Origin: Mycolicibacter longobardus
GTDB lineage: Bacteria; Actinomycetota; Actinomycetes; Mycobacteriales; Mycobacteriaceae
NCBI RefSeq assembly: GCF_002102265.1
Contig: NZ_LQPG01000009.1
Location: 114,407 to 178,406 of the forward strand
DNA length: 64,000 nucleotides
Direction of reading: 5' to 3'
Of the stretch, positions 9,011-17,753 are shown in pieces. Below the pieces are notes generated by a model. That model was given only the letters and a program-made list of their open reading frames with translations, did no database searches and was not told the DNA's origin. Numbering within the stretch: the stretch's first letter is position 1; every line of letters begins with the position of its first letter. A program made the translations under genes and the position numbers.

Positions 9011-10480
9011 ATGGCCCGCGCGCACGTCTACCAGACGCTGATCGTCGGTGCCGGCTTCAGCGGGATAGGTGCGGCGATCAAGCTGGCCGAAGCCGGCCTC
9101 GGCGGCGACGACGAGATCGTGATCCTGGAGCGCAGCGACCGGGTCGGCGGAACCTGGCGCGACACCCGCTATCCCGGTGCGGCCTGCGATATTCCGTCGC
9201 TGCTGTACTCGTTCTCATTCGTGGCCAACCCCGGTTGGTCCCGGGCCTATCCCTCGGCCGGCGAGATCTATCAGCACATCGAGGACATGGTCGACCGGTT
9301 CGACCTGCGCCGCCACATCCGGTTCGGCACCGAGGTCACCGCCCTGGCGTTCGACGAAAGCGCCGGTGTTTGGACCGTATCGGCGGGCCGCAAGAAGTTC
9401 CGGGCCCGCACCGTGGTGCTCGCGTCGGGCCCGTTGCCCGATTCGAGCTTCCCGGCTATTCGCGGCCTGGACGCCTACACCGGCCACAAGATCCATAGCG
9501 CCCGTTGGGATCACGACTACGACTTCGCCGGCAAGAAGGTCGCGGTCATCGGCACCGGCGCCAGCGCGGTGCAGATCATCCCGGAGTTGGTCGAGCAGGC
9601 CGGCTTCGTCAAGGTCTTCCAGCGCACCCCGGGCTGGGTGATCCCGCGACTGGATGTGGCCATGCCGGCGAGCGTTCAAGAGCTGTTCGCCAAAGTCCCC
9701 GCGGCCCAGCAGCTTGCGCGCCAGGCGTTGTTCTGGGGACATGAGGCCAGCGCCACCGCGTTGGTGTGGAACACCCCGCTGAGCGGCCTGGTCGCGCAGC
9801 TGGGCAAGGCCCACCTGCGGGCCGCCGTCAAGGATCCATGGCTGCGCCGTCAGCTCACCCCGGACTTCACCCCCGGCTGCAAACGCATGCTGATCTCCAG
9901 CGACTACTACCCCGCCCTGCAGCGCGACAACTGCAAGCTGATCGACTGGCCGATCGCCACGATGAGCCCGGCCGGCATCCGCACCAGCGACGGCGTGGAG
10001 CACCAACTGGACGCCATCGTCTTCGCGACCGGCTACGACGTGCACCTGACCGGTCCGCCGTTCTCCGTCTCCGGCTTGGGTGGCAGGTCGTTGGCCGACG
10101 AATGGACCCGAGGTGCCCAGGCCTTCAAGAGCATCCAGGCACACGGCTATCCCAACCTGTTCTTCATGACCGGCCCCAACTCCGGCCCGGGCCACAACTC
10201 ACTGCTGGTCTACGTCGAAGGCCAACTCGACTACGTGGTGCGCGCCATCCGCACCGTCCGTCAGGCGAAGCTGCGGTATCTGGACGTCCGCGAGACGGTG
10301 CAGCGCCGCCACAACGAGCAGATCCAGCGACGACTCCGCAAGACGACGTGGATGTCGGGCTGCAGTAGCTGGTATCTGACCGAAGACGGCTTCAACGCCT
10401 CGATGTACCCGGGGTTCGCGACGCAGTATCTTCGGCAGATGCGAAGCTTCCGGCTCTCCGACTACCACGCGGTGGCATGA
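9011..10480 (+). CDS. Flavin-containing / Baeyer-Villiger-type monooxygenase
   Basis: This is a 489-residue FAD- and NADPH-dependent monooxygenase. The FAD motif GAGFSG is at 13-18, a Baeyer-Villiger-like fingerprint YTGHKIHSARW at about 156-166, the NADPH motif GTGASA at 181-186, and ATGYDV near the C-terminal third. It resembles the MymA/EthA group of mycobacteria, which oxidise ketones or sulfur and nitrogen centres. The start is one base after the previous stop. The stop overlaps the MerR gene by 4 bp (ATGA). With the SDR and di-iron protein it forms an oxidative cassette of unknown substrate. Confidence 0.85.
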   Translation: MARAHVYQTLIVGAGFSGIGAAIKLAEAGLGGDDEIVILERSDRVGGTWRDTRYPGAACDIPSLLYSFSFVANPGWSRAYPSAGEIYQHIEDMVDRFDLRRHIRFGTEVTALAFDESAGVWTVSAGRKKFRARTVVLASGPLPDSSFPAIRGLDAYTGHKIHSARWDHDYDFAGKKVAVIGTGASAVQIIPELVEQAGFVKVFQRTPGWVIPRLDVAMPASVQELFAKVPAAQQLARQALFWGHEASATALVWNTPLSGLVAQLGKAHLRAAVKDPWLRRQLTPDFTPGCKRMLISSDYYPALQRDNCKLIDWPIATMSPAGIRTSDGVEHQLDAIVFATGYDVHLTGPPFSVSGLGGRSLADEWTRGAQAFKSIQAHGYPNLFFMTGPNSGPGHNSLLVYVEGQLDYVVRAIRTVRQAKLRYLDVRETVQRRHNEQIQRRLRKTTWMSGCSSWYLTEDGFNASMYPGFATQYLRQMRSFRLSDYHAVA

Positions 10481-11376
10481 GCACACCGGATCGCCACCCG
10501 AAAGCGGACTCCATCGCCGGGGTGCTGGCGAACCTGCGCCGGGTGCCACGGCGGGTGCGGCGCGAGTCCCGCGAGGTGATCGAGGCAGCGGTGACCCAAC
10601 TGTTCGAGGTGGTGGTGCGCCACCCCGGCGGTCACACGGCGTCGCGGGAATACCGGATCGACGACCTGGCCCGCTTGGCCGGCACCACCACCCGCAATGT
10701 CCGGGTGTACCGGGACCGGGATCTGCTGCCGCCGCCGCGACGAGTGGGGCGGATCGCGCTGTTCAACGACACGCACCTGACCCGGCTGCGGCTGATCACC
10801 TCGATGCTGGACCGGGGCTACACCATCGCGCACGTCAAGGAGATGATCGGCGCCTGGGAGCAGGGCAAGGATCTCGGGGACATCCTGGGCCTGGAGAGCG
10901 CGATCGCCGGCAGTTGGACCACCGAGCGCCCTCAGACCATGCCCAGTTCCGCGGCCGAGCGGCTGATCGGCGATCCGCAGGCGCTGCGGCGGCTGATGGG
11001 CCTGGGAATCGTCCGCATCGACGAGGCCGACAGCTCGCGAGCCACCATCACCCGGCCCAAACTGATCGAGGCGTTCAACGAGATCCGCGGCTACGGCATC
11101 TCCGTGGACCGGCTCATCGACCTCTACGAGGAGACGCTGCCGCATATCGACGCGATCAGCCAGATGTTGGTGCGCGCCGGGGCCGAGCATGTCCTGAAAA
11201 GGGTCCAGCCCGGTGCGCCGCTGCCCGCCGACGCCGAGATCGCCGAGCTGATCGGGATGCTGGTGCGGTTCCGCACCCAGGCCGTCGCGTCGGTCACCGC
11301 AACCCTGGCGGCCTCGATCGAGTCGACCATCGAGTCGATGGTCAGCGGCCTGCTCGCCGAGTCGCTGCTGCACTGA
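10477..11376 (+). CDS. MerR-family transcriptional regulator
   Basis: This 299-residue regulator has a MerR-type winged helix beginning near residue 58 (YRIDDLARLAGTTTRNVRVY), followed by a coiled dimerisation helix and a long all-helical C-terminal region with no metal-binding Cys cluster. That size suggests a ligand-binding sensor domain rather than a metal sensor. The gene overlaps the monooxygenase stop in ATGA. Being last in the operon it may autoregulate it through the repeats at 7186-7224. The effector is unknown. A small CCGCGA/TCGCGG hairpin (11386-11400) lies between this gene and the convergent CsoR gene. Confidence 0.8.
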   Translation: MSTPDRHPKADSIAGVLANLRRVPRRVRRESREVIEAAVTQLFEVVVRHPGGHTASREYRIDDLARLAGTTTRNVRVYRDRDLLPPPRRVGRIALFNDTHLTRLRLITSMLDRGYTIAHVKEMIGAWEQGKDLGDILGLESAIAGSWTTERPQTMPSSAAERLIGDPQALRRLMGLGIVRIDEADSSRATITRPKLIEAFNEIRGYGISVDRLIDLYEETLPHIDAISQMLVRAGAEHVLKRVQPGAPLPADAEIAELIGMLVRFRTQAVASVTATLAASIESTIESMVSGLLAESLLH

Positions 11377-11408
11377 CCGCGTCCACCGCGAGGTTCGCGG
11401 CGAACCGA

Positions 11409-11705
<297 letters not shown>

Positions 11706-11739
11706 TCATACCCTGCCGGGTATCTGATGGCCGCGGAGC

Positions 11740-12850
<1,111 letters not shown>

Positions 12851-12893
12851 TAACCAAAAGGCTCGTAGCTCCACGACCTGCGGCGATACCGGG

Positions 12894-13382
12894 TCAAAAG
12901 GCTTTCAGCAACGCGGCTCGCGCCTTGACATGCAACTCCTCGAACGTGGAGTTGCGCTGCCGCTCCATCTCCGCGGCCATCCTGTTGCCCAGGTCCTCCA
13001 ACTCGGCGTCGGTCAGGTCGACCGGCGCCGGCGGGGGCACCAGGTCGCGCTCCTCTTCGTCGGCATGGGCTTCCAAGACCATCAGGAAGGAATTCCACTC
13101 ATCTACGTAGTGGGGCGAGGAGGCCGGTGTCCGCAACGCAACCGCGAGCTGGTCGTAGATCTGCCGGTGTTCTGCGTGCGCGATCGCGATCAGCCTGCTG
13201 GCCGCCGACAGTGCCGGATAGTAGATGTCGTCCTCGATGCGCATATGGATGGTGAACTCCCGCAACAGTTCATCGAGGGTCTCTTGCCGCTCGGCCGATC
13301 CGACCGGAGCCGCCTTGAGCCTGGAACCCAGCCCGCGCAACACGTTGTGGTGATCTCTCAACACGTCATAGGCGTTGCTCAC
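12894..13382 (-). CDS. Hemerythrin HHE domain protein
   Basis: This 162-residue four-helix protein carries the hemerythrin ligands: DHHN near the start, H-x3-E in FTIHMRIEDD, HAEH, and H-x4-E with a following Asp in LEAHADEEERD. Such proteins bind oxygen, NO or iron at a di-iron centre and in mycobacteria are linked to redox and stress resistance. The GTG at 13382 forms a GTGA overlap with the stop of the upstream Rieske gene, so the two are co-translated. The C-terminal third is charged and helical without further motifs. Confidence 0.82.
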   Translation of the reverse strand: MSNAYDVLRDHHNVLRGLGSRLKAAPVGSAERQETLDELLREFTIHMRIEDDIYYPALSAASRLIAIAHAEHRQIYDQLAVALRTPASSPHYVDEWNSFLMVLEAHADEEERDLVPPPAPVDLTDAELEDLGNRMAAEMERQRNSTFEELHVKARAALLKAF

Positions 13383-14404
13383 TGTGCGGTCTCCTTCGGT
13401 TCGAAGATTTCCGGGCACTCCGGAACCTGCGGTGCGAGGTACTTCTCCCGGGCCACCCCGAGCGGAATCGGTGCACCGTCACGCAGCTCGACCATCCCGT
13501 TGCGCAGCCGAGCCTGATAGCACGGCAGCGGAGCGGTGGCCGGTCCGCGCACCACCTCGCCGGAGTACACGTCGAACTGCGAACCGTGCCATGGGCAGAC
13601 GACCCGGCCCCGGTCGACCCAACCGTCCTCCATCGGCGCGGCAAGGTGCGGGCACAGGCCGGCGAACGCCGACACGGTGTCGCCGTCGCGACACACCACC
13701 ACCCCGACGCCGTCGACCTCAACCCGCTTGAGCTTCGTGTCGGCCGGCAGCTCCGCCTCCGGCAGCACCGACGTCCAATCCTCGATGCGTAGCCGTTGAC
13801 CGGACTGGTCGATGCCGATCCCGGAGCCGAACACCAGTGCACCGCCCAGGAATCCGCTGGCGGAGGTGATGCCGTAGCCGACCGCGCTGGTCACTATGCC
13901 CCGCAGATGCCGGCCGCGGCGCCGGTCCCGCCAGGACCGGATGTACAGACCCGTGGCGACGAGATTCAGCACGCCGTGCACCAGCCCGATCCGCCGGTCG
14001 GATTCGTGGGTGTGCTGCCAGTCGGTCACACCGGTGGCGGCGGAAGCGAAGTTGGCCAGAATCCCCAGCCCCAGCGCCCGCTGGGCGAATCGAGACGCAT
14101 CGAGGACTTCGTTCGCGGACTTGCCGGGCAACAGGCTCAGCGCATCCAGCGCCACCGTCGTCCCGATGGCGCCGGTGGCCAGCGACGCCAGCGGCGGATG
14201 CACCGGGTGCCCGAGCCAGACGCCGTTCAAGAAATTGGTCACCCGATTGCGCCACCCGCCGAATGCGTTGAAGACGAAGCTCAGTACGTTCTCCAGCCGG
14301 TAGCTCGGTCGGTCCAGCCACTCCTGTCGCCCGAGAATCTCCAGCACCCGCCCACCGGCGCCGTGCGCCCGGTCCGCAGCGTCTCGCGCCCGTTGAAATG
14401 CCAT
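13379..14404 (-). CDS. DUF2231 membrane protein fused to a Rieske [2Fe-2S] domain
   Basis: This 341-residue protein has an N-terminal DUF2231-type region with about four membrane helices (about 60-215) and a C-terminal Rieske domain (about 225-335). The cluster ligands are visible as CPH and CPWH, 16 residues apart. The ATG at 14404 has a GGAGGA ribosome site. The Rieske domain probably passes electrons to a membrane or cytosolic partner; the co-translated hemerythrin is the best candidate. Fusions of this kind are common in actinobacteria but are not functionally defined. Confidence 0.8.
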   Translation of the reverse strand: MAFQRARDAADRAHGAGGRVLEILGRQEWLDRPSYRLENVLSFVFNAFGGWRNRVTNFLNGVWLGHPVHPPLASLATGAIGTTVALDALSLLPGKSANEVLDASRFAQRALGLGILANFASAATGVTDWQHTHESDRRIGLVHGVLNLVATGLYIRSWRDRRRGRHLRGIVTSAVGYGITSASGFLGGALVFGSGIGIDQSGQRLRIEDWTSVLPEAELPADTKLKRVEVDGVGVVVCRDGDTVSAFAGLCPHLAAPMEDGWVDRGRVVCPWHGSQFDVYSGEVVRGPATAPLPCYQARLRNGMVELRDGAPIPLGVAREKYLAPQVPECPEIFEPKETAQ

Positions 14405-14874
14405 CCCGTCGGTCCTCCATCTGACATCGACAATGCCTCGTTTGCGGCACTGCATCCGGGAGCGTATCCGCGTGCAGGTATGCACACAAGTAACGGGTTA
14501 CGATATAGCTATCTTTGCGCTACGAAGGCCGCCGGCAGCTGGCGAGATGCACATCGTGTGCGATCTAGAAATGTTGTGTTTCAACAGAATATGCCTCATA
14601 CAGCCATTCGCCAGAGTTCAGTACGCCGGATCTGGCAACATCATGTAAAGATTGCTGTGAGTATGTTGGACGCCTGTGCGCTACCCAGAACGACGGCCTT
14701 CTGAGCGCGCTTTGGATCCGCATATGCGGTTCGTTTCCCGAGTCGGACCGGCCACAGGTCCGGTGATGCCGACCACTGCGAGGAGATCGCGGTGATGTGT
14801 TACGAGCATTCACGATTCGGTATCAGTCCCCACACGATGGTTGCAACGACAGCGCCCGCGTGGACCATGGAGTC
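14405..14874. other. 470-bp intergenic region, AT-richer than its surroundings
   Basis: No convincing gene was found between the divergent Rieske and secreted-protein genes. The stretch 14475-14680 is noticeably richer in A and T than the flanks. It holds the inverted repeat GTAACGGGTTAC (14490-14501) and the palindrome CCGCATATGCGG (14718-14729), both possible operator sites. Confidence 0.4.
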
Positions 14875-15177
14875 ATGCTAAGTATCCGCAAACTCATTGG
14901 ATCGATGTTCGTAGCGACAGCCGCGGTGGCCATCGCTGCCGCCCCGACCGGCGTGATGCTGATGACTGCACCGGCGGGCACGCCGAGCCACACCGTGGTC
15001 GCCCAACCGCACGGTGCCGGCGGCCCGGACGGCAACGGCGGCGGAAGCGGCTGTGGCCATGACGCCGGCTGGCAGGGCTGCGGGGGCTTCATCCCCGGCC
15101 AGGGTGGTTTCGGCCACGGCTGCTTCAACGGCATCTGCGGCAGCTGGGACGGCGGCCGCGGCTGGTTCAGCGGCTGA
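14875..15177 (+). CDS. Small secreted Gly-rich protein with four cysteines
   Basis: This 100-residue protein has a clear signal peptide: basic MLSIRK, a hydrophobic core to about residue 30, then small residues around APAGT. The mature part is about one-third Gly, with His, Asn and Trp, and contains four Cys that could form two disulfides (GCGH, GCGG, GCFN, ICGS). The ATG at 14875 is preceded by ATGGAG; a longer form from 14797 would bury the signal peptide. The family was not recognised beyond similar short mycobacterial exported proteins. It stands alone, convergent with hemW. Confidence 0.6.
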   Translation: MLSIRKLIGSMFVATAAVAIAAAPTGVMLMTAPAGTPSHTVVAQPHGAGGPDGNGGGSGCGHDAGWQGCGGFIPGQGGFGHGCFNGICGSWDGGRGWFSG

Positions 15178-15209
15178 CCGACGCCTACCCAGGTGGCGGC
15201 GACCCGCCG

Positions 15210-16391
15210 CTACCCCAGCAGGGCCCGCACCACCGCGTCGGCCAGCAGCCGACCGCGGTCGGTCAGCACCAGCCGTTCGCCGTCGAGGCGCAACAGGCCG
15301 TCGCTGACCGAGGTCGCGGCGCGCTCCCGCTCGGCGGGGTCCAGAGTCGCCAGCGGCAACCCCTCGCGCATCCGCAACCGCAACATGACGTCCTCGGTGT
15401 GCCGGTCGGACTCGGTCAGCTCCTCGAAACCCGCCACCGGCAGCACGTTCTCCGCCACCAGCTGCGCGTAGGTATTGGGGTGCTTGACATTCCAGTAGCG
15501 CAGCGCGCCGTCGTAGCTGTGCGCTCCCGGTCCGGCGCCCCACCACCGGCCGCCGCCCCAGTAACCCAGGTTGTGCCGGCAGGCGGCGCCGGGCCGGCTC
15601 CAATTCGACACCTCATACCAGTCCATCCCGGCGGCACGCAGTCGGGTGTCGACCAGTTCGTAGCGATGCGCCATCACATCGCCGTCGGGAGCGGGTAGTT
15701 CGCCGTGCCGTACCCGACGGGCCAGCGCGGTGCCGTCCTCCACGATCAGGCTGTAGGCCGAGACATGGTCGACGCCCGCCTCCAGCGCGGCGTCTGCCGA
15801 ACGCAGCAGATCGTCGTCGGTCTCACCGGGAGTGCCGTAGATCAGGTCGATGTTGAGGTGCTCGAATCCGGCGGCACGTGCCTCCCGCGCCGCGGCCACC
15901 GGCCGGCCCGGGGAGTGGATGCGGTCCAGGGTGGCCAGCACCCGCGGCGACACCGACTGCATGCCCAGCGATACCCGGGTGTAGCCGGCGGCCCGGATCG
16001 ACTCGAAGAACTCCGGCGACGTCGACTCCGGGTTCGCCTCGGTGGTGACCTCGGCGTCGTCGGCCAGTCCGAAGTGTTGACGCACGTGGTCGAGCACCAG
16101 TGCCAGCCGGGCACCGCCCAGCAGGGATGGTGTGCCGCCGCCGACGAACACCGTGTCGGCACGCGGGCCACCCAGGCGGGCGGCCGCCAACTCCAGTTCC
16201 CGGGCCAACGCCGCCACCCAGGCGTCGGGGTTGGCGCCGCCCAGCTCAGCCGGGGTGTAGGTGTTGAAGTCGCAGTAGCCGCACCGGGTGAAACAGAACG
16301 GCACGTGCACATACACCCCGAACGGGTCTTCCGGGCCGCGCCGGGCAGGTGGTGCCTCGGGCAGCGCCACAGCGGTCGGGGTGGGCGTCAT
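15210..16391 (-). CDS. hemW: HemW-type radical SAM protein (annotated hemN in M. tuberculosis)
   Basis: This is a 393-residue radical SAM protein with the HemN/HemW core. The cluster motif C-x3-C-x2-C appears as CFTRCGYC near the N-terminus after HVPF. It corresponds to Rv2388c by position. The HVPFCFTRCGYCDFNTY form and the length fit HemW, a heme-binding chaperone that inserts heme into target proteins, rather than true oxygen-independent coproporphyrinogen oxidase. The ATG at 16391 is the only start ahead of the core. It is followed on the same strand by a 47-bp gap after the Rpf gene, so the two may share a transcript. Confidence 0.88.
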   Translation of the reverse strand: MTPTPTAVALPEAPPARRGPEDPFGVYVHVPFCFTRCGYCDFNTYTPAELGGANPDAWVAALARELELAAARLGGPRADTVFVGGGTPSLLGGARLALVLDHVRQHFGLADDAEVTTEANPESTSPEFFESIRAAGYTRVSLGMQSVSPRVLATLDRIHSPGRPVAAAREARAAGFEHLNIDLIYGTPGETDDDLLRSADAALEAGVDHVSAYSLIVEDGTALARRVRHGELPAPDGDVMAHRYELVDTRLRAAGMDWYEVSNWSRPGAACRHNLGYWGGGRWWGAGPGAHSYDGALRYWNVKHPNTYAQLVAENVLPVAGFEELTESDRHTEDVMLRLRMREGLPLATLDPAERERAATSVSDGLLRLDGERLVLTDRGRLLADAVVRALLG

Positions 16392-16428
16392 GAGGCCCGA
16401 TCATCCCACGGCGCCGCCCGTCAGCGCC

Positions 16429-16815
16429 TCAGTCGGCTTGCGCTCCGGGCTGCTCGGCGTCCACGTACAGCGCCGTCACGTAATGCGTCAGCGAACCGAT
16501 CGGGGCGGCCCCGGCCCGGGCGGCGCAGGCCGGCCACGCCCCGGGCCCCCGGCTGGCCATGATGCGTTTGGCGACGGCGATCTGCTGCTGCGGAGAGGCC
16601 TGCGACGGCAATCCCACCCCGCCGTTGTGGTCCCAGTCCCCAGCGCTGATCTGCAGCCCGCCGTAGCCGCCGCTGCCGGTGTCGGCCGACCAGTTTCCCC
16701 CGGACTCGCACCTGGCGATGGCCTCCCAGTCGATCGGGTCGGCGTTGGCCGCGCCGGCCAGTTCGGCGGCGCCGACCAGCAGCGCGCCGGCCGCCAGCGC
16801 TGTGAATTTCCTCAT
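16429..16815 (-). CDS. rpfD: Resuscitation-promoting factor
   Basis: This is a secreted peptidoglycan-cleaving protein of 128 residues: a signal peptide (about 1-25, ending ANA) and a single Rpf transglycosylase-like domain. The domain shows WEAIARCESGGNW with the catalytic Glu, GGLQIS, and the paired Cys. Rpf proteins help dormant mycobacteria resume growth. The position next to hemW and the Rv2390c-like gene matches rpfD (Rv2389c), although the short architecture without extensions resembles a minimal Rpf. The ATG at 16815 overlaps the upstream stop (ATGA); an ATG 27 bp earlier would spoil the signal peptide. Confidence 0.88.
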   Translation of the reverse strand: MRKFTALAAGALLVGAAELAGAANADPIDWEAIARCESGGNWSADTGSGGYGGLQISAGDWDHNGGVGLPSQASPQQQIAVAKRIMASRGPGAWPACAARAGAAPIGSLTHYVTALYVDAEQPGAQAD

Positions 16816-17354
16816 ACCAACTCCACCTTGCTGGCCAGCCATCGGCCGTCGACCTTGTCCATGGTCATCCGGATCCGGCTGCGATCGATCACCGGTTCGG
16901 GATTGTCGGCGTTGCGCACCGCTTGGTTGACCAGCAGCACCACCACAACGTGGCCCTTCTCGGCGGATTTGACCACCGCGTCGGCGACGTGCCCGCGAGC
17001 GGTCGCCTTGTTGTCGATCAGCAGCTGGCGCAGCTGCACACCGGAGCGGGTGTGCATCGCCCGGAACTCACCGATCGACCCGTCGGTGATGTCAGCGAAG
17101 TTCCGATCGATGTCGTCGGCGTCGATGTCGGTCAGCCGCAAGACATATGACTCGGCGGCCGCCAGGGCCTGCTCACCTGCGAGGTGGGTTTGGTAATGCT
17201 GGACGGCCAGCCATCCGCCGCCGCCCACGATGGCCACCAGCGTCGCGATCGCCAGCCAGCGCCGCAGCAGGGCGCGTCCGCCCGCGCGCGGTGGCGGTTC
17301 GGGGACCGGCAGCGGCTCCCACGCCGGTTCCCAGCCGAAGTCGACCACACTCAC
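16812..17354 (-). CDS. Mce-associated-type single-pass membrane protein
   Basis: This protein of about 180 residues has a Pro-rich cytosolic N-terminus, one membrane helix (LAIATLVAIVGGGGWLAV) and an extracytoplasmic domain of the kind seen in Mce-associated and VirB8-like proteins. It matches Rv2390c by position. The GTG at 17354 is chosen by upstream GGGTGGGACAG; a downstream in-frame GTG is also possible. It is coupled to the Rpf gene by a 4-bp overlap, so it may assist Rpf export or placement, but this is inference. It diverges from the sulfite reductase operon across a 400-bp region. Confidence 0.7.
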   Translation of the reverse strand: MSVVDFGWEPAWEPLPVPEPPPRAGGRALLRRWLAIATLVAIVGGGGWLAVQHYQTHLAGEQALAAAESYVLRLTDIDADDIDRNFADITDGSIGEFRAMHTRSGVQLRQLLIDNKATARGHVADAVVKSAEKGHVVVVLLVNQAVRNADNPEPVIDRSRIRMTMDKVDGRWLASKVELV

Positions 17355-17531
17355 CTGTCCCACCCGCCTTCCGATCGGCTGTTGTCTTACGGCTGTCCGG
17401 CATAGGACACACCGCCCCGGGCCTTCCTGTCCGCCCCTCCCGGACCGACCGTCTCCCCTCGGACCCCACATGAGTTTTGCTCACGCTGATCACAACTTTG
17501 CGCCGGTAAGGAAGATTTTCGGCATCCATGG

Positions 17532-17537
17532 CATAAT
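17532..17537 (+). promoter_or_regulatory. -10 element of the leaderless cysteine leader
   Basis: CATAAT lies 7 nt before the GTG at 17545. This spacing puts the transcription start on the start codon itself, a normal leaderless arrangement in mycobacteria. No distinct -35 element is evident. Confidence 0.6.
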
Positions 17538-17544
17538 CGCTCCC

Positions 17545-17640
17545 GTGACCGCCGCCTACTGCACCGCATCTGGGGTTGCCTTGGTGGCTCGGCGGCATAT
17601 CGATTTCAAGCGAGTTTGCAGCTGTCGCTGTCTGCCTTGA
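17545..17640 (+). CDS. Leaderless poly-cysteine leader peptide of the sirA operon
   Basis: This is a 31-codon small ORF starting with GTG and ending in Cys-Ser-Cys-Arg-Cys-Leu-Pro. It lies 113 bp before sirA. Leaderless small ORFs with clustered Cys codons upstream of sulfur operons are known in M. smegmatis and M. tuberculosis as cysteine-responsive attenuators: ribosomes stall at the Cys codons when cysteinyl-tRNA is scarce, which releases translation of the downstream gene. All expected parts are present here: the -10 at 17532, the Cys-rich end, and a hairpin over the sirA ribosome site at 17732-17748. Confidence 0.8.
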   Translation: MTAAYCTASGVALVARRHIDFKRVCSCRCLP

Positions 17641-17731
17641 TGCCGTAGAGCCGCCCACCTGTTTTTCCAGCTGGCCGACGGATCTGCGCCGCCGGAGACA
17701 GTCGCCGGTGACCTGCGCTCAATCCCGCCAG

Positions 17732-17748
17732 CTCCTTTTTCGAAGGAG
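17732..17748 (+). promoter_or_regulatory. Hairpin masking the sirA ribosome-binding site
   Basis: CTCCTT (17732-17737) is complementary to the ribosome site AAGGAG (17743-17748) across a 5-nt loop, and sirA starts at 17754. This stem would keep sirA translation low until upstream ribosome stalling rearranges the RNA. The switch itself is inferred from the known attenuator model. Confidence 0.6.
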
Positions 17749-17753
17749 AACCG

